Notes: generated by a model not told the origin, from the letters alone. DNA of 64,000 nucleotides from Propioniciclava sinopodophylli (GCF_004324755.1 NZ_SDMQ01000003.1:62001-126000); one strand, 5' to 3'. Positions 1 through 9,319 are shown, counted from the stretch's first letter. Translations and numbers: made by a program.

Positions 1-606
1 TTGGCCACCCAACTGGGCATCGGACGCTCTTCGGTTCGCGAGGCCATCCGGGCGCTGGAGTCCCAGGGCGTCCTTGACTCCGCCGTGGGTGCGGGGCCGG
101 CCTCCGGCACGCGCGTCACCAGCGATCAGAGCAGGGCGCTGACCCGCCTGCTGAAGCTGCACGTCTCGCTGGGCAAGTATCCGGTCGACGACGTCGTCGA
201 GGCCCGGGTGTCCCTGGAGCGGGGATCCGCTGCGCTCGCCTCGACGCACGCCACCGCGGACGCGCTGGCCCGACTGGCGGAGGTCGTGGAGGCCATGGAG
301 GCGGCCGAGTCCATCGCGGAGTTCAGCCCGCTCGACACCGGCTTCCACGTCCTGATCGCCGAGGTCAGCGAGAACACCCTGATCAGCGACCTGACCCGGG
401 CTGTGCGCGAGGCCCTGCTGCAACCGATCGCGAGGGCGTCCGCCCGCATGGCGGACTGGCCGGGCTTCCGCGACGGGCTCAACGAGCAGCACCGCCGGAT
501 CTTCGCCGCGATCCAGGCCGGCGACCCCGACGCGGCCGCCGACCTGATGGAGCACCACATCCGGCACGCGTACTCGATCCTGCCGATGAACGGGGCGATG
601 CCCTGA
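1..606 (+). CDS. FadR-family (GntR) transcriptional regulator, 5' end cut by window
   Basis: One-component DNA-binding regulator whose beginning lies outside the window. The first visible residues are the end of a winged helix-turn-helix, with the GntR recognition-helix pattern SSVREAIRALE around residues 10-20. The rest is an all-helical FCD ligand domain typical of FadR/LldR/PdhR proteins; it ends with the usual metal-site-like HRRIF and HH residues. The TTG at position 1 is not taken as the real start, because the first helices of the wing are missing. The gene converges on a D-lactate dehydrogenase-type gene whose promoter carries a TNGTNNNACNA operator, so lactate or a related 2-hydroxyacid is a reasonable ligand (inference). 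Confidence 0.9.
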   Translation: MATQLGIGRSSVREAIRALESQGVLDSAVGAGPASGTRVTSDQSRALTRLLKLHVSLGKYPVDDVVEARVSLERGSAALASTHATADALARLAEVVEAMEAAESIAEFSPLDTGFHVLIAEVSENTLISDLTRAVREALLQPIARASARMADWPGFRDGLNEQHRRIFAAIQAGDPDAAADLMEHHIRHAYSILPMNGAMP

Positions 607-672
607 TGCCATACCCGCGGCCCTGGGGTTGAGCGCCGAGGGACTCGGTCCGTACGCGTGCGGCCGCCGTGA

Positions 673-690
673 GCGCCTGCGGACAGGCGC
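673..690. terminator. Candidate bidirectional terminator hairpin
   Basis: A perfect 7-bp inverted repeat (GCGCCTG / CAGGCGC, 4-nt loop) lies between the stop codons of the convergent regulator and dehydrogenase genes. There is no T-tract, as is common in high-GC actinobacteria. Confidence 0.5.
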
Positions 691-692
691 CC

Positions 693-3533
693 CTAGCCGG
701 TCAGCTCCGCGAGCAGCTCCAGGGCGTGGCGGTAGGTTCGCCCCGTCGCCCGCGACATGCCCAGCTCGCACGTGCGGTTGCTGGACAGGTACGCGTCGTA
801 GCGCCGCTCCCCCACCTCCGCGGCCTCCAGGTGCGAGGCGGACGCCGTGAGCTCGGGATGCAGCATCCCCCGGTCTCCGGCGAAGCCGCAGCACCCGGCC
901 GCCCCCGGCACGACCACGTCCTCGGCGCAGGCCCGCGCCACCGCCAGCAAGTGCGGCAGGTCCCCCGCATGCCGGTCGGAGCAGGTCGGGTGCAGCACGG
1001 CCGAGGGAATGCGGCTGCGCACCGTCAGGTGCGGCAGCAGGTGTTCCGCGGCGTAGGCCACCGAGTCGACGATGCGCACCGTGCTGAACCGCTGCGCCAG
1101 CTCGTGGAGACCGACCTTCTCGAGGTCGGACGCCACCTCGTGCAGCCCGTGGGTGCACGAGCTCGCATCGGTCACCACCGGCACCTCACCCTCGCGCGTG
1201 GCGCGCAGCAGGGCCGACGCCGTGCGCTGCGCCATGGCCGCCAACCCGTCGGTCAGGCCCTTGGAGCGCCACACGGTCCCACAGCACAGGCCCGCGATGT
1301 CCTCCGGCACGTGGACGCCCACCCCCGCGCGGTCGCACAGGGCCAGGAAGGCGCGCCAGGCGCCCATCCGGGAGCCCTGGGGCGGGGGGTCAGCAGGGCC
1401 GAAGATCTCATTGAGGCAGGAGGCGAACAGCACGACCTCGCCCGGGGCCGAGCGCTCCGGTGATCGGCGCGGCGCGCCCGGGCCGGGCAGGTCGTCGCCG
1501 ACGCGCGGGATCAGGTCGGTGGGCAGCACGCGGCGGGCGACGTCTGTGACTGCCGAGAGCACCGGCGCCGGGATCACCGAGGCCGCCCCCATGCCGAGAC
1601 GCAGGCCCTTCACGGTGGTGGCCCAGTTGTTGGCCAGCGTGAGGGCCACCTTCTGGGAGACCGGCGTCTGCGCCTCCTTGCGGAAGCCCTTCATGACCTT
1701 GCCGGTGTCGATGGAGACCGGACAGTTGAGCAGGCACAGCGAGTCGGCGGCGCAGGTCTCGACCGCGTCGTAGCCGAAGTCGGCCTCGATAGCAGCGCGT
1801 CGCCCGGGGTCGGCGGCGGCCATCTCGCGCATCAACGCGATGCGTTGGCGCGGTGTGGTGGTGAGGTCGCGCGAGGGGCAGACGGGCTCGCAGTAGCCGC
1901 ACTCGACGCACCGGTCCACGGCCTCGTCAACCAGCTCGGGCAGCTTGAGGTCACGCAGGTGGAGTTGGGCGTCCTCGGTGATGATGACGCCGGGGTTGAG
2001 CACCCCCTCCGGGTCGAACAGCGCCTTGAGCTCGCGCATCACGCGGTAGAGCTCCGCGCCGAACTGGCGCTCGACGAAGGGGGCCATGATGCGGCCGGTG
2101 CCGTGCTCGGCCTTCAGCGAGCCATCGGCGGCCAGGACGAGGTCGACCAGTTCGTCGCTGAAGCGGACGTAGGTCTCGACCTGCGCGGGGTCGCGCAGGT
2201 CGGGGTTGATCATGAAGTGCAGGTTGGCGTCCTTGGCGTGGCCGAAGATCACCGCGTCGTCGTAGCCGTGGCGTACGCACAGGGCCTGGATCTCCCCCAC
2301 CGTGCCGGTGAGGGCGGGCATGGGGACGACGACGTCCTCGAGCAGCGCCGTCGAGCCGGGTGGCCGTGCGCCCGCGACCGCCGTGTAGAGGCCCTTGCGG
2401 ACGACCCACGCCTGGGCGCGCTCGGTCGCGTCGGTGGAGAACGCGTACGGCTTCGGGAGCGGGGTGAGGCCGCCGAGGCCGGCCACGATGCGGGACAGTC
2501 CGGCCACGGTGCCGGCGAGTTCCGCGGGCTCCTCGGAGCGGGCCTCGACCAGCAGTGCGGTGTGCTCGGCCACGTCGAGCCCCACCAGGGCCGGGACGAC
2601 GGTGGCGAGGCTCTGCGCCACGCGCAGTGACGCCGCGTCCATGAGTTCGGCGGTGGCCGCCCCGGCGGCGACCAGGCCGGGCAGGGCGGCTGTGGCGTGG
2701 TCGATCCGGTCGAACACCAGCAGCGTGGTGGCCAGGTGGGCGTAGTTGGGCACGGTGTTGAAGGTCGCCGACAGGATGAACCCGAGCGTTCCCTCGGAGC
2801 CGACCATGAGGTGGGCCAGGATCTCGGCGGGGGTGTCGAAGTCGAGGAAGGCGTTCACGCCGTAGCCCATGGTGTTCTTCATCGAGAACTGGTGGGTGAT
2901 GCGTCGCACCGAGTCGGGGTTGCCGCGCACGCGGTCGCGCAGCCGCTGCAGGCCCTCGAACAACTCCGGCTCGGCGGCGCGCAGCCGCTCGTCGGCGTCG
3001 GGGGCAGCGGTGTCGATCCGGGTGCCCGACAGCAGGACGACCTCGAGACCGGCAAGGGTGCGGTAGGTGTTGGCGGTCGTGCCGCACGACATGCCCGAGG
3101 AGTTGTTGGCCACCACGCCGCCGATCGTGCAGGCGACTTCTGAGGCGGGGTCGGGGCCCAGCGCCCGGCCGTACGGCGCGAGGGCAGCGTTGACCGCCCG
3201 CACGGTCGCCCCCGGTTGGCAGCGGACGCGCGCGCCGGCGTCCAGCACCTCGACGCCGCGGAAGCCGCGCCGGGTGTCGATGAGGACGCCGTCGGTCTGG
3301 GCCTGCCCCGACAGGGAGGTGCCGCCGGAGCGGAACGTGACGGGGACGCCGTGCCGCGCCGCGAGGCGAACCGCCTCGGCCACGTCGCCGCCGTCGCGCG
3401 CGGTGACGACCACGCGGGGCTGCAACAGGTAGTGGGAGGCGTCGTGCGCCATCCTGGCCAGGTCGAGGGGGCGGTCGGCCACCTGGTCGTCGCCCAGTCG
3501 GAGTCGAAGGTCGGTCGTCAGCGCCGTGCTCAT
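693..3533 (-). CDS. FAD-linked oxidase fused to Fe-S/CCG domain (D-lactate dehydrogenase-type)
   Basis: A 946-residue fusion of a GlcD-like FAD enzyme and a GlcF-like iron-sulfur protein, probably oxidising D-lactate or another 2-hydroxyacid and passing electrons to the quinone pool at the membrane. The PCMH-type FAD domain occupies about residues 35-220 (FRSGGTSLSGQ, IGGVVANNSSG), followed by the FAD-oxidase C domain. A ferredoxin-like CxxCxxCxxxCP motif lies near residue 540, with a second, looser Cys cluster (C-x5-C-x3-CP) near 595. Two CCG motifs near 750 and 880 mark the cysteine-rich domain. The ATG at 3533 is chosen over the one at 3545 because GGAG sits 6 nt upstream of it. Substrate is not provable from sequence. 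Confidence 0.88.
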   Translation of the reverse strand: MSTALTTDLRLRLGDDQVADRPLDLARMAHDASHYLLQPRVVVTARDGGDVAEAVRLAARHGVPVTFRSGGTSLSGQAQTDGVLIDTRRGFRGVEVLDAGARVRCQPGATVRAVNAALAPYGRALGPDPASEVACTIGGVVANNSSGMSCGTTANTYRTLAGLEVVLLSGTRIDTAAPDADERLRAAEPELFEGLQRLRDRVRGNPDSVRRITHQFSMKNTMGYGVNAFLDFDTPAEILAHLMVGSEGTLGFILSATFNTVPNYAHLATTLLVFDRIDHATAALPGLVAAGAATAELMDAASLRVAQSLATVVPALVGLDVAEHTALLVEARSEEPAELAGTVAGLSRIVAGLGGLTPLPKPYAFSTDATERAQAWVVRKGLYTAVAGARPPGSTALLEDVVVPMPALTGTVGEIQALCVRHGYDDAVIFGHAKDANLHFMINPDLRDPAQVETYVRFSDELVDLVLAADGSLKAEHGTGRIMAPFVERQFGAELYRVMRELKALFDPEGVLNPGVIITEDAQLHLRDLKLPELVDEAVDRCVECGYCEPVCPSRDLTTTPRQRIALMREMAAADPGRRAAIEADFGYDAVETCAADSLCLLNCPVSIDTGKVMKGFRKEAQTPVSQKVALTLANNWATTVKGLRLGMGAASVIPAPVLSAVTDVARRVLPTDLIPRVGDDLPGPGAPRRSPERSAPGEVVLFASCLNEIFGPADPPPQGSRMGAWRAFLALCDRAGVGVHVPEDIAGLCCGTVWRSKGLTDGLAAMAQRTASALLRATREGEVPVVTDASSCTHGLHEVASDLEKVGLHELAQRFSTVRIVDSVAYAAEHLLPHLTVRSRIPSAVLHPTCSDRHAGDLPHLLAVARACAEDVVVPGAAGCCGFAGDRGMLHPELTASASHLEAAEVGERRYDAYLSSNRTCELGMSRATGRTYRHALELLAELTG

Positions 3534-3570
3534 GGGGAACTCCATTCGCCACCCGCTCCGCTGCGGGTTT

Positions 3571-3581
3571 TGGTCTGACCA
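3571..3581 (-). promoter_or_regulatory. LldR/PdhR-type FCD-GntR operator
   Basis: The perfect palindrome TGGTCTGACCA matches the TNGTNNNACNA consensus of FadR-subfamily (FCD) regulators such as LldR. It sits about 40 bp before the dehydrogenase start and abuts a CATAAT -10 hexamer (3581-3586, minus strand). A bound repressor would block this promoter. The neighbouring FadR-type regulator is the obvious candidate. Confidence 0.7.
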
Positions 3582-3640
3582 TTATGGGCACCAAGTCAGC
3601 CGCCCCGTCAACCCAGGTGCGCGTCGTGGGCGGGTCCTGT

Positions 3641-3660
3641 CGCGCGGGCAAGCCCGCGCG
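3641..3660 (-). terminator. Hairpin after murI
   Basis: A 9-bp perfect stem (CGCGCGGGC / GCCCGCGCG) with a 2-nt loop begins 2 nt after the murI stop codon on the minus strand. It lacks a U-tract. Confidence 0.55.
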
Positions 3661-3662
3661 GG

Positions 3663-4475
3663 TCACCGGGCGATCGTGAAGACCTGCCGGACGCCCGCGA
3701 CGAAGTCGCCGCCCATCAGGCGGGCACCGATCCCCTCGAACTGGGCGGGGTCGCCGGTGGTCAGGAACTGCCGGGACGCCGTGCGCGGCAGGTCGTGCAC
3801 CAGGTCGAGGTCGGTGAGGGTCTGGTAGGTCTCGCGGGCGCACTCGTCGGCGCTGCTGACCAGGGTGACGCGGTCCCCCAGCACGTAGCTGATCAGGCCG
3901 GCGAGCAACGGGTAATGGGTGCAGCCCAGGATGAGGGTGTCGACGTCGGCGAACTGCAGCGGGGCCACGTACTGGCGGGTGATGTCGAGCAGCTCAGGGC
4001 CGCCGGTGATCCCCCGCTCGACGTACTCGACGAACAGCGGGCACGGCGCCGTGGTCAAGGAGACGTCCGGCACCGCGGTCAGGGCGTCGTCGTAGCTCAG
4101 TGCGTTGGCGGTGGCGACCGTGCAGATCACGCCGACCCGCCCGTTGCGGGTGGCCCGCACCGCGCGCTTGGCGGCCGGCAGGATCACGTCGATCACCGGC
4201 ACGTCGTAGCGCTCGCGGGCGTCGCGCAGCACCGCCGAGCTCGCCGAGTTGCAGGCGATGACGAGGGCCTTCACGCCCAGCCCGACCAGGTGGTCGAGGC
4301 ATTCGAGGGCGTACTCGCGCACCTCGGGCAGCGACTTGGGCCCGTACGGCGCGCGGGCGGTGTCGCCCAAGTAGATGATGTCCTCGTTCGGCAGCTGGTC
4401 GGTCACGGCGCGCGCGACCGTCAGCCCCCCGAAACCGGAGTCGAAGATGCCGATCGGCCGGTCGATGCCACTCAC
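3663..4475 (-). CDS. murI: Glutamate racemase
   Basis: Cytosolic cofactor-independent racemase making D-glutamate for peptidoglycan. The N-terminus has [17 protein letters not shown], and the two catalytic cysteines lie in the [10 protein letters not shown] and [11 protein letters not shown] motifs. At 270 residues it has normal length. The GTG at 4475 is chosen because family homology starts there; a TAGGCT -10-like hexamer ends 8 nt before it, overlapping the upstream stop codon, so murI may have its own leaderless transcript besides read-through from the feo genes. Gene order near pncB and clpS resembles mycobacteria. Confidence 0.95.
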   Translation of the reverse strand: MSGIDRPIGIFDSGFGGLTVARAVTDQLPNEDIIYLGDTARAPYGPKSLPEVREYALECLDHLVGLGVKALVIACNSASSAVLRDARERYDVPVIDVILPAAKRAVRATRNGRVGVICTVATANALSYDDALTAVPDVSLTTAPCPLFVEYVERGITGGPELLDITRQYVAPLQFADVDTLILGCTHYPLLAGLISYVLGDRVTLVSSADECARETYQTLTDLDLVHDLPRTASRQFLTTGDPAQFEGIGARLMGGDFVAGVRQVFTIAR

Positions 4476-4486
4476 GAGCGCCGAGC

Positions 4487-4714
4487 CTACTCCCGCCGTT
4501 GGTCGGACGCCGTGCACGCCAGCGCGCACGACCCGCACCCGGCCGAGGGGCAGCCGAACGTCGCGACATTGCGTTCGAGGAGCCCCAGTCGCACGAGGTG
4601 GTCGACGGCAGCCGACACCATATCGAGCGACAGCCCGGTGACCCTGGACGCCTCCGCGTGGGTCACGGCTCCGGCGCGGTAGGCGTCCAGCACAGCAGAC
4701 ATGGGTCCGCTCAC
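4487..4714 (-). CDS. feoC: FeoC-like small winged-helix protein with Cys cluster
   Basis: About 71-75 residues. The body reads as a small winged helix (helix-turn-helix around residues 12-45 counted from the ATG at 4702), followed by cysteines 51, 56, 59 and 63 (C-x4-C-x2-C-x3-C) that could bind Zn or an Fe-S cluster. Starting at the GTG at 4714 gives a 4-nt GTGA overlap with the feoB stop, the arrangement used repeatedly in this window; ATG 4702 is the alternative. Position as third gene after feoA-feoB supports a FeoC-type role in controlling FeoB abundance or activity. Assignment rests on context and fold pattern. Confidence 0.7.
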   Translation of the reverse strand: MSGPMSAVLDAYRAGAVTHAEASRVTGLSLDMVSAAVDHLVRLGLLERNVATFGCPSAGCGSCALACTASDQRRE

Positions 4715-6759
4715 CAGAACAACCGCCCGACCTGGAAGATCGCCACGGCGCCGACCCAGGCCACCACGAGGCCGATCGCGACGCCGAACACGGCCCACTT
4801 CAGGCCGACCTCGCGGCGCTGGGCGGCGAGCGTGGCCACGCAGGGGGTGTAGGCCATGAGGAACCACAGAAACGCCCAGACCGCTGGCAGCGGGTGGCCG
4901 CCCGAGGAGCTCTCGAACGCCGCGGCCACCTGGTCGCCGAAGTCGCCGAGGTCCTCGGCACCTTCCTCGGGCTCCTCGACCGCGTACGTCTGGGCCCACG
5001 AGCTGATCACGGCCTCCTTGGCGACGAAGCCCACCACGAGCGCGGACGCCGTCTGCCACTGCGCGAAGCCTGCCGGAGCGAACACGGGGGCGATCGTCTG
5101 GGCCGCCACGCCGTAGGCGGAGTCGCGGACCGGCACGTCGCCGAACCCGTAGCCCGGCTTGGTCGGGATCGCCTGCAGCAGCCAGACCGCGCACACCGTG
5201 ACGACGATGATCCCGGACGCCGTGCGCAGGAAGCCCTGCAGGCGCGTCCAGGAGACGGCCGCGGTCAGGCGCGCGGTGGGGGCCTGATAGGGCGGGAGGT
5301 CGATCACGAGGGGCTCGGCGCCCATGGTGCGCCAGAGGGTCCGGCGCAGGACCAGTCCGACGCCGACGACCGCGAAGATCGAGGCCAGGTACATCACGAA
5401 CACGGCCGTACCGGCGGCGCGCTCGAAGAAGATCGTACCGAGCATCACGTAGACGGTGAGCCGGGCGGTGCAGGAGGTGAACGGCACCAGCAGCGACACC
5501 AGCACGCGCTGACGCGCGTCACCCAGGATGCGGGTCGCGGCGATCGCCGGCACGTTGCAGCCGAAGCCCACCACGAGCGGCAGGAACGCCTTGCCGGGCA
5601 GGCCGATCGTGCGCATGAGGCGGTCGGTCACGACGGCTGCGCGGGCCATGTAGCCGGAATCCTCCAGCAGGGCCAGCAGCACGAACATGAGCGCCATCAG
5701 CGGCACGAACGTCAGGAGCATGCCGACGCCGGCGACCAGGCCGTCGACGATCAGGCCTTCGACCCACGTCCCGCCCAGGCCGATCGCCCCGAGGACGGCG
5801 GACGCGGCGTCCGAGACCGGGCCGGAGAAGAAGCCGTCGAGCCAGTCCTGCAGGGGCGCGGCCACGGTGGTGGTGACCTGGAAGACCAGCCACATCACCG
5901 CGAGGAACAGCAGGGGCCCGGCGACGGGGTGCGTCGCCACGCGGTCGATGCGGTCGGAGGTGCTGACACGCTCGGCGCCGCTGCCGGTCGTGCCGGCGCT
6001 CACCGCTGACTCCACCCAGGCGAACCGCTCGTCGTCGCGGGACAGGTCGTCCAGCGCGGGCGTGCCGGTGAGCCGGGGTGCGGGCGTCGGGCGGGCCAGC
6101 GCCTCGCGGACCACTCGGGCGAGGTTGTCCAGCCCCTGGCGCCGGCGGGGGTCGAGCACGACGACCGGGCAGCCCAAGGCCTCCGCGAGCGCGTACGAGT
6201 CGACCTCGATGTCGGCCTTGCGAGCGACGTCGTTCATCGTCAGGGCGACCACGACCCGGTGGGTGGTCTCGCGGAGCTGCGCGACGAGGTAGAGCGAACG
6301 GGCCAGGTGAGCGGCGTCGGCGACGACGACCACGGCGTCCGGACGCTCGGCGACGGGGGCGTCCACGAGCAGCGTGCGGGTGAGTTCCTCGTCGCGGCTG
6401 AGCGGGTCGAGGCTGTAGGCGCCGGGCAGGTCGATGAGGGTGAACTCGCTGGTGCGGTTGACCGCACAGTCGCCCGAGCACTCCGTGCAGGCACACACCT
6501 TGCCGTCGGGCTTGAAGCGCCACGCACCGCGCCCGACGTCGACGGTGGTGCCGGGCCAGTTCCCGGTGGTGGCGCGCAGGCCGGTCAAGGCGTTGAACAG
6601 GGTCGACTTGCCCACGTTCGGGGCGCCCGCGAGGGCGATGATCGGGGCGTCGGCCCCGGCGCCCTCCCCCACCGGGCCGTGGCAGGCTGCACGGACGGTC
6701 GGCAGGGCCGGCGCGATCGGCAGGGTCCGGACCGGGCGCGTGGACTGGGGCGCGCTCAC
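4711..6759 (-). CDS. feoB: Ferrous iron transporter FeoB
   Basis: Membrane Fe2+ importer of 682 residues. An N-terminal G-protein domain has G1 at 45-53 (GAPNVGKST), switch-I residues WPGTTVDVG and G3 DLPG at 110-113. It is followed by a polytopic permease with two Gate motifs, including [13 protein letters not shown] and [11 protein letters not shown], and about ten membrane segments. Oddly, four cysteines (89, 91, 94, 98; [10 protein letters not shown]) sit in a loop between switch I and G3. The start ATG overlaps the feoA stop by 4 nt (ATGA), implying translational coupling. Iron control comes from the box before feoA. Confidence 0.97.
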   Translation of the reverse strand: MSAPQSTRPVRTLPIAPALPTVRAACHGPVGEGAGADAPIIALAGAPNVGKSTLFNALTGLRATTGNWPGTTVDVGRGAWRFKPDGKVCACTECSGDCAVNRTSEFTLIDLPGAYSLDPLSRDEELTRTLLVDAPVAERPDAVVVVADAAHLARSLYLVAQLRETTHRVVVALTMNDVARKADIEVDSYALAEALGCPVVVLDPRRRQGLDNLARVVREALARPTPAPRLTGTPALDDLSRDDERFAWVESAVSAGTTGSGAERVSTSDRIDRVATHPVAGPLLFLAVMWLVFQVTTTVAAPLQDWLDGFFSGPVSDAASAVLGAIGLGGTWVEGLIVDGLVAGVGMLLTFVPLMALMFVLLALLEDSGYMARAAVVTDRLMRTIGLPGKAFLPLVVGFGCNVPAIAATRILGDARQRVLVSLLVPFTSCTARLTVYVMLGTIFFERAAGTAVFVMYLASIFAVVGVGLVLRRTLWRTMGAEPLVIDLPPYQAPTARLTAAVSWTRLQGFLRTASGIIVVTVCAVWLLQAIPTKPGYGFGDVPVRDSAYGVAAQTIAPVFAPAGFAQWQTASALVVGFVAKEAVISSWAQTYAVEEPEEGAEDLGDFGDQVAAAFESSSGGHPLPAVWAFLWFLMAYTPCVATLAAQRREVGLKWAVFGVAIGLVVAWVGAVAIFQVGRLFW

Positions 6760-6989
6760 GCGACGTCCTCCACCATGAGGTGCGCCAGGACGCCGGCGTC
6801 CACGGCGATGCGGCCGCCGTTGACCGACAGGATGCGGCCACCGCCGGCCAGCTTCTGGACGAGGCTGACCCGGACGCCGCGGCGCAGGCCGAGCGACGCG
6901 AGGCGCCGCGCGACGTTCGCGTCGGGATGCGTCGCCGTCAGCAGCAGTGGGGCCCCCAGCGGGGCCCGGTCCAGCGTGGTCGGGGTCAC
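6756..6989 (-). CDS. feoA: FeoA family protein
   Basis: A 77-residue SH3-like accessory protein of the Feo ferrous iron uptake system, required with FeoB for Fe2+ import; it acts on the cytoplasmic face. It contains the usual glycine-rich beta-barrel pattern with ASLGLRRGVRVSLVQKL and a C-terminal GGRIAVDAGVLAHLMV. The GTG start has no ribosome binding site and lies 6 nt after a -10 hexamer, so the message is probably leaderless. It is the first gene of feoA-feoB-feoC. Confidence 0.93.
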   Translation of the reverse strand: MTPTTLDRAPLGAPLLLTATHPDANVARRLASLGLRRGVRVSLVQKLAGGGRILSVNGGRIAVDAGVLAHLMVEDVA

Positions 6990-6993
6990 GCAG

Positions 6994-7024
6994 TTAGGTT
7001 AGGCTTACTTGGGTACGACGTCCA
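6994..7024 (-). promoter_or_regulatory. feoA promoter with IdeR/DtxR iron box
   Basis: On the minus strand TGGACG (7024-7019), a 17-nt spacer and TAACCT (7001-6996) form a promoter whose predicted start is at the feoA GTG. The plus-strand bases 6994-7012 match the 19-bp DtxR/IdeR consensus TTAGGTTAGGCTAACCTAA at 15 of 19 positions and cover the -10. Fe2+-IdeR would therefore repress feoABC. Confidence 0.85.
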
Positions 7025-7027
7025 GTA

Positions 7028-7047
7028 GTAACGCCCCTTTTCGTTAC
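7028..7047. terminator. Small hairpin between DUF2017 gene and feoA
   Basis: GTAACG and CGTTAC form a 6-bp perfect stem around an 8-nt loop. It lies downstream of the DUF2017 stop and upstream of the feoA promoter, so it could insulate the two units. Weak evidence. Confidence 0.3.
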
Positions 7048-7069
7048 GCGCCCCGCGTGAAATTCTCCG

Positions 7070-7090
7070 TCGAGGGCTTGCCCTCAGCCG
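7070..7090 (-). repeat. Solo unit related to family-A 22-bp repeats
   Basis: Read on the minus strand, CTGAGGGCAAGCCCTCGACGG matches the units at 32110-32190 (CTGAAGGCAAGCC then CTCGGCGG) at 19 of 21 positions. Its TGA is the stop codon of the DUF2017 gene, the same phase as in the arrays. It also forms a 6-bp hairpin with a 2-nt loop (7072-7085). Confidence 0.5.
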
Positions 7091-7638
7091 TGAAGGGCCT
7101 CGATCAGGCTCTCCAGCACGAGGCCGAGCCAGTCGTAGAGGGCCACCAGCTGTGTGCGCGGGTCACGGGCGGGCAGGCGCTCCAGTTCGGCGTGGTCGTC
7201 CTCCGAATCGATCCCCAGCCGGACGGCCAGGCTCAGCCGGACTCCGTTGAGCGTCTTCAGCCACGCCTCGACGTCGTCGGCGTGCACCACGAGCGGCTCC
7301 GCGCCCTCGCGGGTGGCATCCAGCCCGGCCAGCACGACGTCGGAGTCGGCGACCCGCGCGCAGCGCAGGGCCTCCTCGGAGAAGCGCCGGTGCTCGGCCG
7401 CGGCGGTCTCGTCGGCGTAGGCGTCCGGGAACAGGCGGGCCACGACGGGGTCGGAGCGGTCCAGCCGGGGGCCCGCGCCCATCTCGCGGGCCCACCTGTC
7501 GAAGGGGTCGGACGGCGCGTCGGGTGTTCCTCCCCCGACGAGCTCGACCACCTGGGAGACCAGCGAGGCGATCAGCGCCACCTCGAAGTCGTCCAGCTCG
7601 GCGACGAGGTCGTCGCCCTCACGCACGAAGGGGATCAC
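7084..7638 (-). CDS. DUF2017 family protein
   Basis: A 184-residue cytosolic protein of the actinobacterial DUF2017 family, with an N-terminal [19 protein letters not shown] stretch and several helices; molecular role not established. It starts at a GTG that shares GTGA with the clpS stop codon, so it is translationally coupled to clpS. The clpS-DUF2017 pairing is conserved in actinobacteria as I recall, which hints at a role linked to regulated proteolysis (inference). The final stop codon lies in a solo repeat unit. Confidence 0.85.
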   Translation of the reverse strand: MIPFVREGDDLVAELDDFEVALIASLVSQVVELVGGGTPDAPSDPFDRWAREMGAGPRLDRSDPVVARLFPDAYADETAAAEHRRFSEEALRCARVADSDVVLAGLDATREGAEPLVVHADDVEAWLKTLNGVRLSLAVRLGIDSEDDHAELERLPARDPRTQLVALYDWLGLVLESLIEALHG

Positions 7639-7946
7639 GAATCGCGCTCCAGGGTGGCCCACAGGCCGAACCCGTGCATCGCGTTCACGTGCTGCTCCAT
7701 CTCCTCGCGCGTGCCGGACGCGACGACGGCCTTGCCCTCGGTGTGCACCTGCATCATCAGGCGGTTCGCCTTGGCCCTGTCGAACTTGAAGTAGGAGACG
7801 AACACGTGCGTGACGTAGCTCATCAAGTTGACCGGGTCGTCCCAGACGATGGTGACCCAGGGGGTCAGCGCCAGCGCCTCGTCGGCGGGGCGTTCGGCCA
7901 CGGCGGTGCCCGACGCTGGCCGGATGGGCACGACGGGCGAGGACAT
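7635..7946 (-). CDS. clpS: ATP-dependent Clp protease adaptor ClpS
   Basis: Adaptor that binds N-end-rule substrates and delivers them to the ClpC/ClpA unfoldase. The 103-residue protein has a flexible N-terminus, then [20 protein letters not shown] with the N-degron pocket residues, and [12 protein letters not shown] and the closing helix [13 protein letters not shown] 7946 is preferred to ATG 7955, because CACAAT ends exactly 7 nt before it, a -10 arrangement repeated elsewhere in the window. It is divergent from pncB. Confidence 0.93.
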   Translation of the reverse strand: MSSPVVPIRPASGTAVAERPADEALALTPWVTIVWDDPVNLMSYVTHVFVSYFKFDRAKANRLMMQVHTEGKAVVASGTREEMEQHVNAMHGFGLWATLERDS

Positions 7947-7963
7947 GGCGTCCATTGTGTCAC

Positions 7964-7969
7964 TAGTCT
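7964..7969 (+). promoter_or_regulatory. -10 of leaderless pncB
   Basis: TAGTCT ends 6 nt before the pncB ATG, and no Shine-Dalgarno sequence is present. Confidence 0.55.
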
Positions 7970-7975
7970 GAAACC

Positions 7976-9319
7976 ATGCTGGAGACGACAGCCCTGCTCA
8001 CCGACCACTACGAGCTGACCATGGTGCAGGCCGCCATGGGCTCGGGTACGGCGTTCCGCCGCTCGGTCTTCGAGCTGTTCCCCCGCCGCCTGCCCGAGGG
8101 CCGCCGGTACGGCGTCGTGGCCGGCACGGGCCGCGCGCTCGACGCCGTCGAGAACTTCCGCTTCGACGACGAGACGGTGTCGTTCCTGCGCGAGGCGAAG
8201 GTCGTCAACGACGAGGTCGCGCAGTGGCTGTCGACCTACCGGTTCAGCGGCGACATCTGGGGCTACCCCGACGGCGAGATCTACTTTCCGGGCTCGCCGA
8301 TCATGGTGGTCGAGGGCACGTTCGCCGAGGCCGTCGTTCTGGAGACGGTCCTGCTCAGCATCTTCAACTACGACTCCGCCGTCGCCTCGGCCGCGTCCCG
8401 CATGACCGCGATGGCCGGCGACCGCCCCTGCATCGAGATGGGCTCGCGCCGCACGAACGAGTGGTCCGCTGCCGTCGCCGCGCGCGCCGCCTACATCGCG
8501 GGCTTCGCGTCCACCTCCAACCTCGAGGCCGGCCGGACGTTCGGCGTCCCGACCGCGGGCACGGCCGCGCACAGCTTCACCCTCCTGCACGACACCGAGG
8601 AGGACGCCTTCCGCTCCCAGCTCGCGGCCCTTGGCAACAACACCACCCTGCTGGTGGACACCTACGACGTGATCGAGGCCGTCAAGAAGGGCGTCGAGCT
8701 GACGAACGGACGCCTCGGCGCCGTCCGCCTCGACTCGGGCGACCTGCTCACCCAGGCCGTGGATGTCCGCAGGCTGCTCGACTCCCTCGGCGCGGTGAAC
8801 ACCCGCATCATCGTCACCTCCGACCTGGACGAGTTCCAGATCGCCGCCCTGCGCGCCGCCCCGGTCAACGGCTACGGCGTGGGCACGCAACTGGTCACCG
8901 GCTCGGGCGCCCCGACCTGCGGGTTCGTCTACAAGCTCGTCTCCCGCGCCGACTCCGAGGACCCGGCCGCCCCGCTCGAGCCCGTCGCCAAGAAGTCGCT
9001 CAACAAGGGGTCGGTCGGCGGCCGCAAGTTCGCTCTGCGCCGGCTGGACGCCAACGGCATCGCCGAGGCGGAGGTCATCGGCGTGGGCGCCCCGCCCGAG
9101 GGCGACACCAACGACCGCCCGCTGCTGGTCGAACTGGTGCGCGGCGGCGAGATCGTCGGGCGCGAGCCGCTGTCGGACGCCCGCGAGCGCCACCAGCGCG
9201 TGCGCGGTGAGTTGCCCAGCGCGGCGTTCAAGATGAGTAAGGGCTACCCCGCCATCGTCACGATCATGCTCGATGCCGAGGGCGACCAGACCTTCAACCC
9301 CTACGCCCCGGAGGCCTGA
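7976..9319 (+). CDS. pncB: Nicotinate phosphoribosyltransferase
   Basis: Converts nicotinate and PRPP to nicotinate mononucleotide in the Preiss-Handler NAD salvage pathway. The 447-residue sequence has the family pattern [14 protein letters not shown] at the N-terminus, [24 protein letters not shown] near residue 160 and [14 protein letters not shown] near 250. The stop overlaps the pncA start by 1 nt (TGATG), placing nicotinamide deamidation and nicotinate capture in one operon. Confidence 0.97.
   Translation: MLETTALLTDHYELTMVQAAMGSGTAFRRSVFELFPRRLPEGRRYGVVAGTGRALDAVENFRFDDETVSFLREAKVVNDEVAQWLSTYRFSGDIWGYPDGEIYFPGSPIMVVEGTFAEAVVLETVLLSIFNYDSAVASAASRMTAMAGDRPCIEMGSRRTNEWSAAVAARAAYIAGFASTSNLEAGRTFGVPTAGTAAHSFTLLHDTEEDAFRSQLAALGNNTTLLVDTYDVIEAVKKGVELTNGRLGAVRLDSGDLLTQAVDVRRLLDSLGAVNTRIIVTSDLDEFQIAALRAAPVNGYGVGTQLVTGSGAPTCGFVYKLVSRADSEDPAAPLEPVAKKSLNKGSVGGRKFALRRLDANGIAEAEVIGVGAPPEGDTNDRPLLVELVRGGEIVGREPLSDARERHQRVRGELPSAAFKMSKGYPAIVTIMLDAEGDQTFNPYAPEA

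Noticed and set aside
1951-3843. 630-codon minus-strand open frame over the dehydrogenase
   Set aside because: Frame-shifted shadow of the FAD/Fe-S gene; Arg/Pro-rich low-complexity translation.
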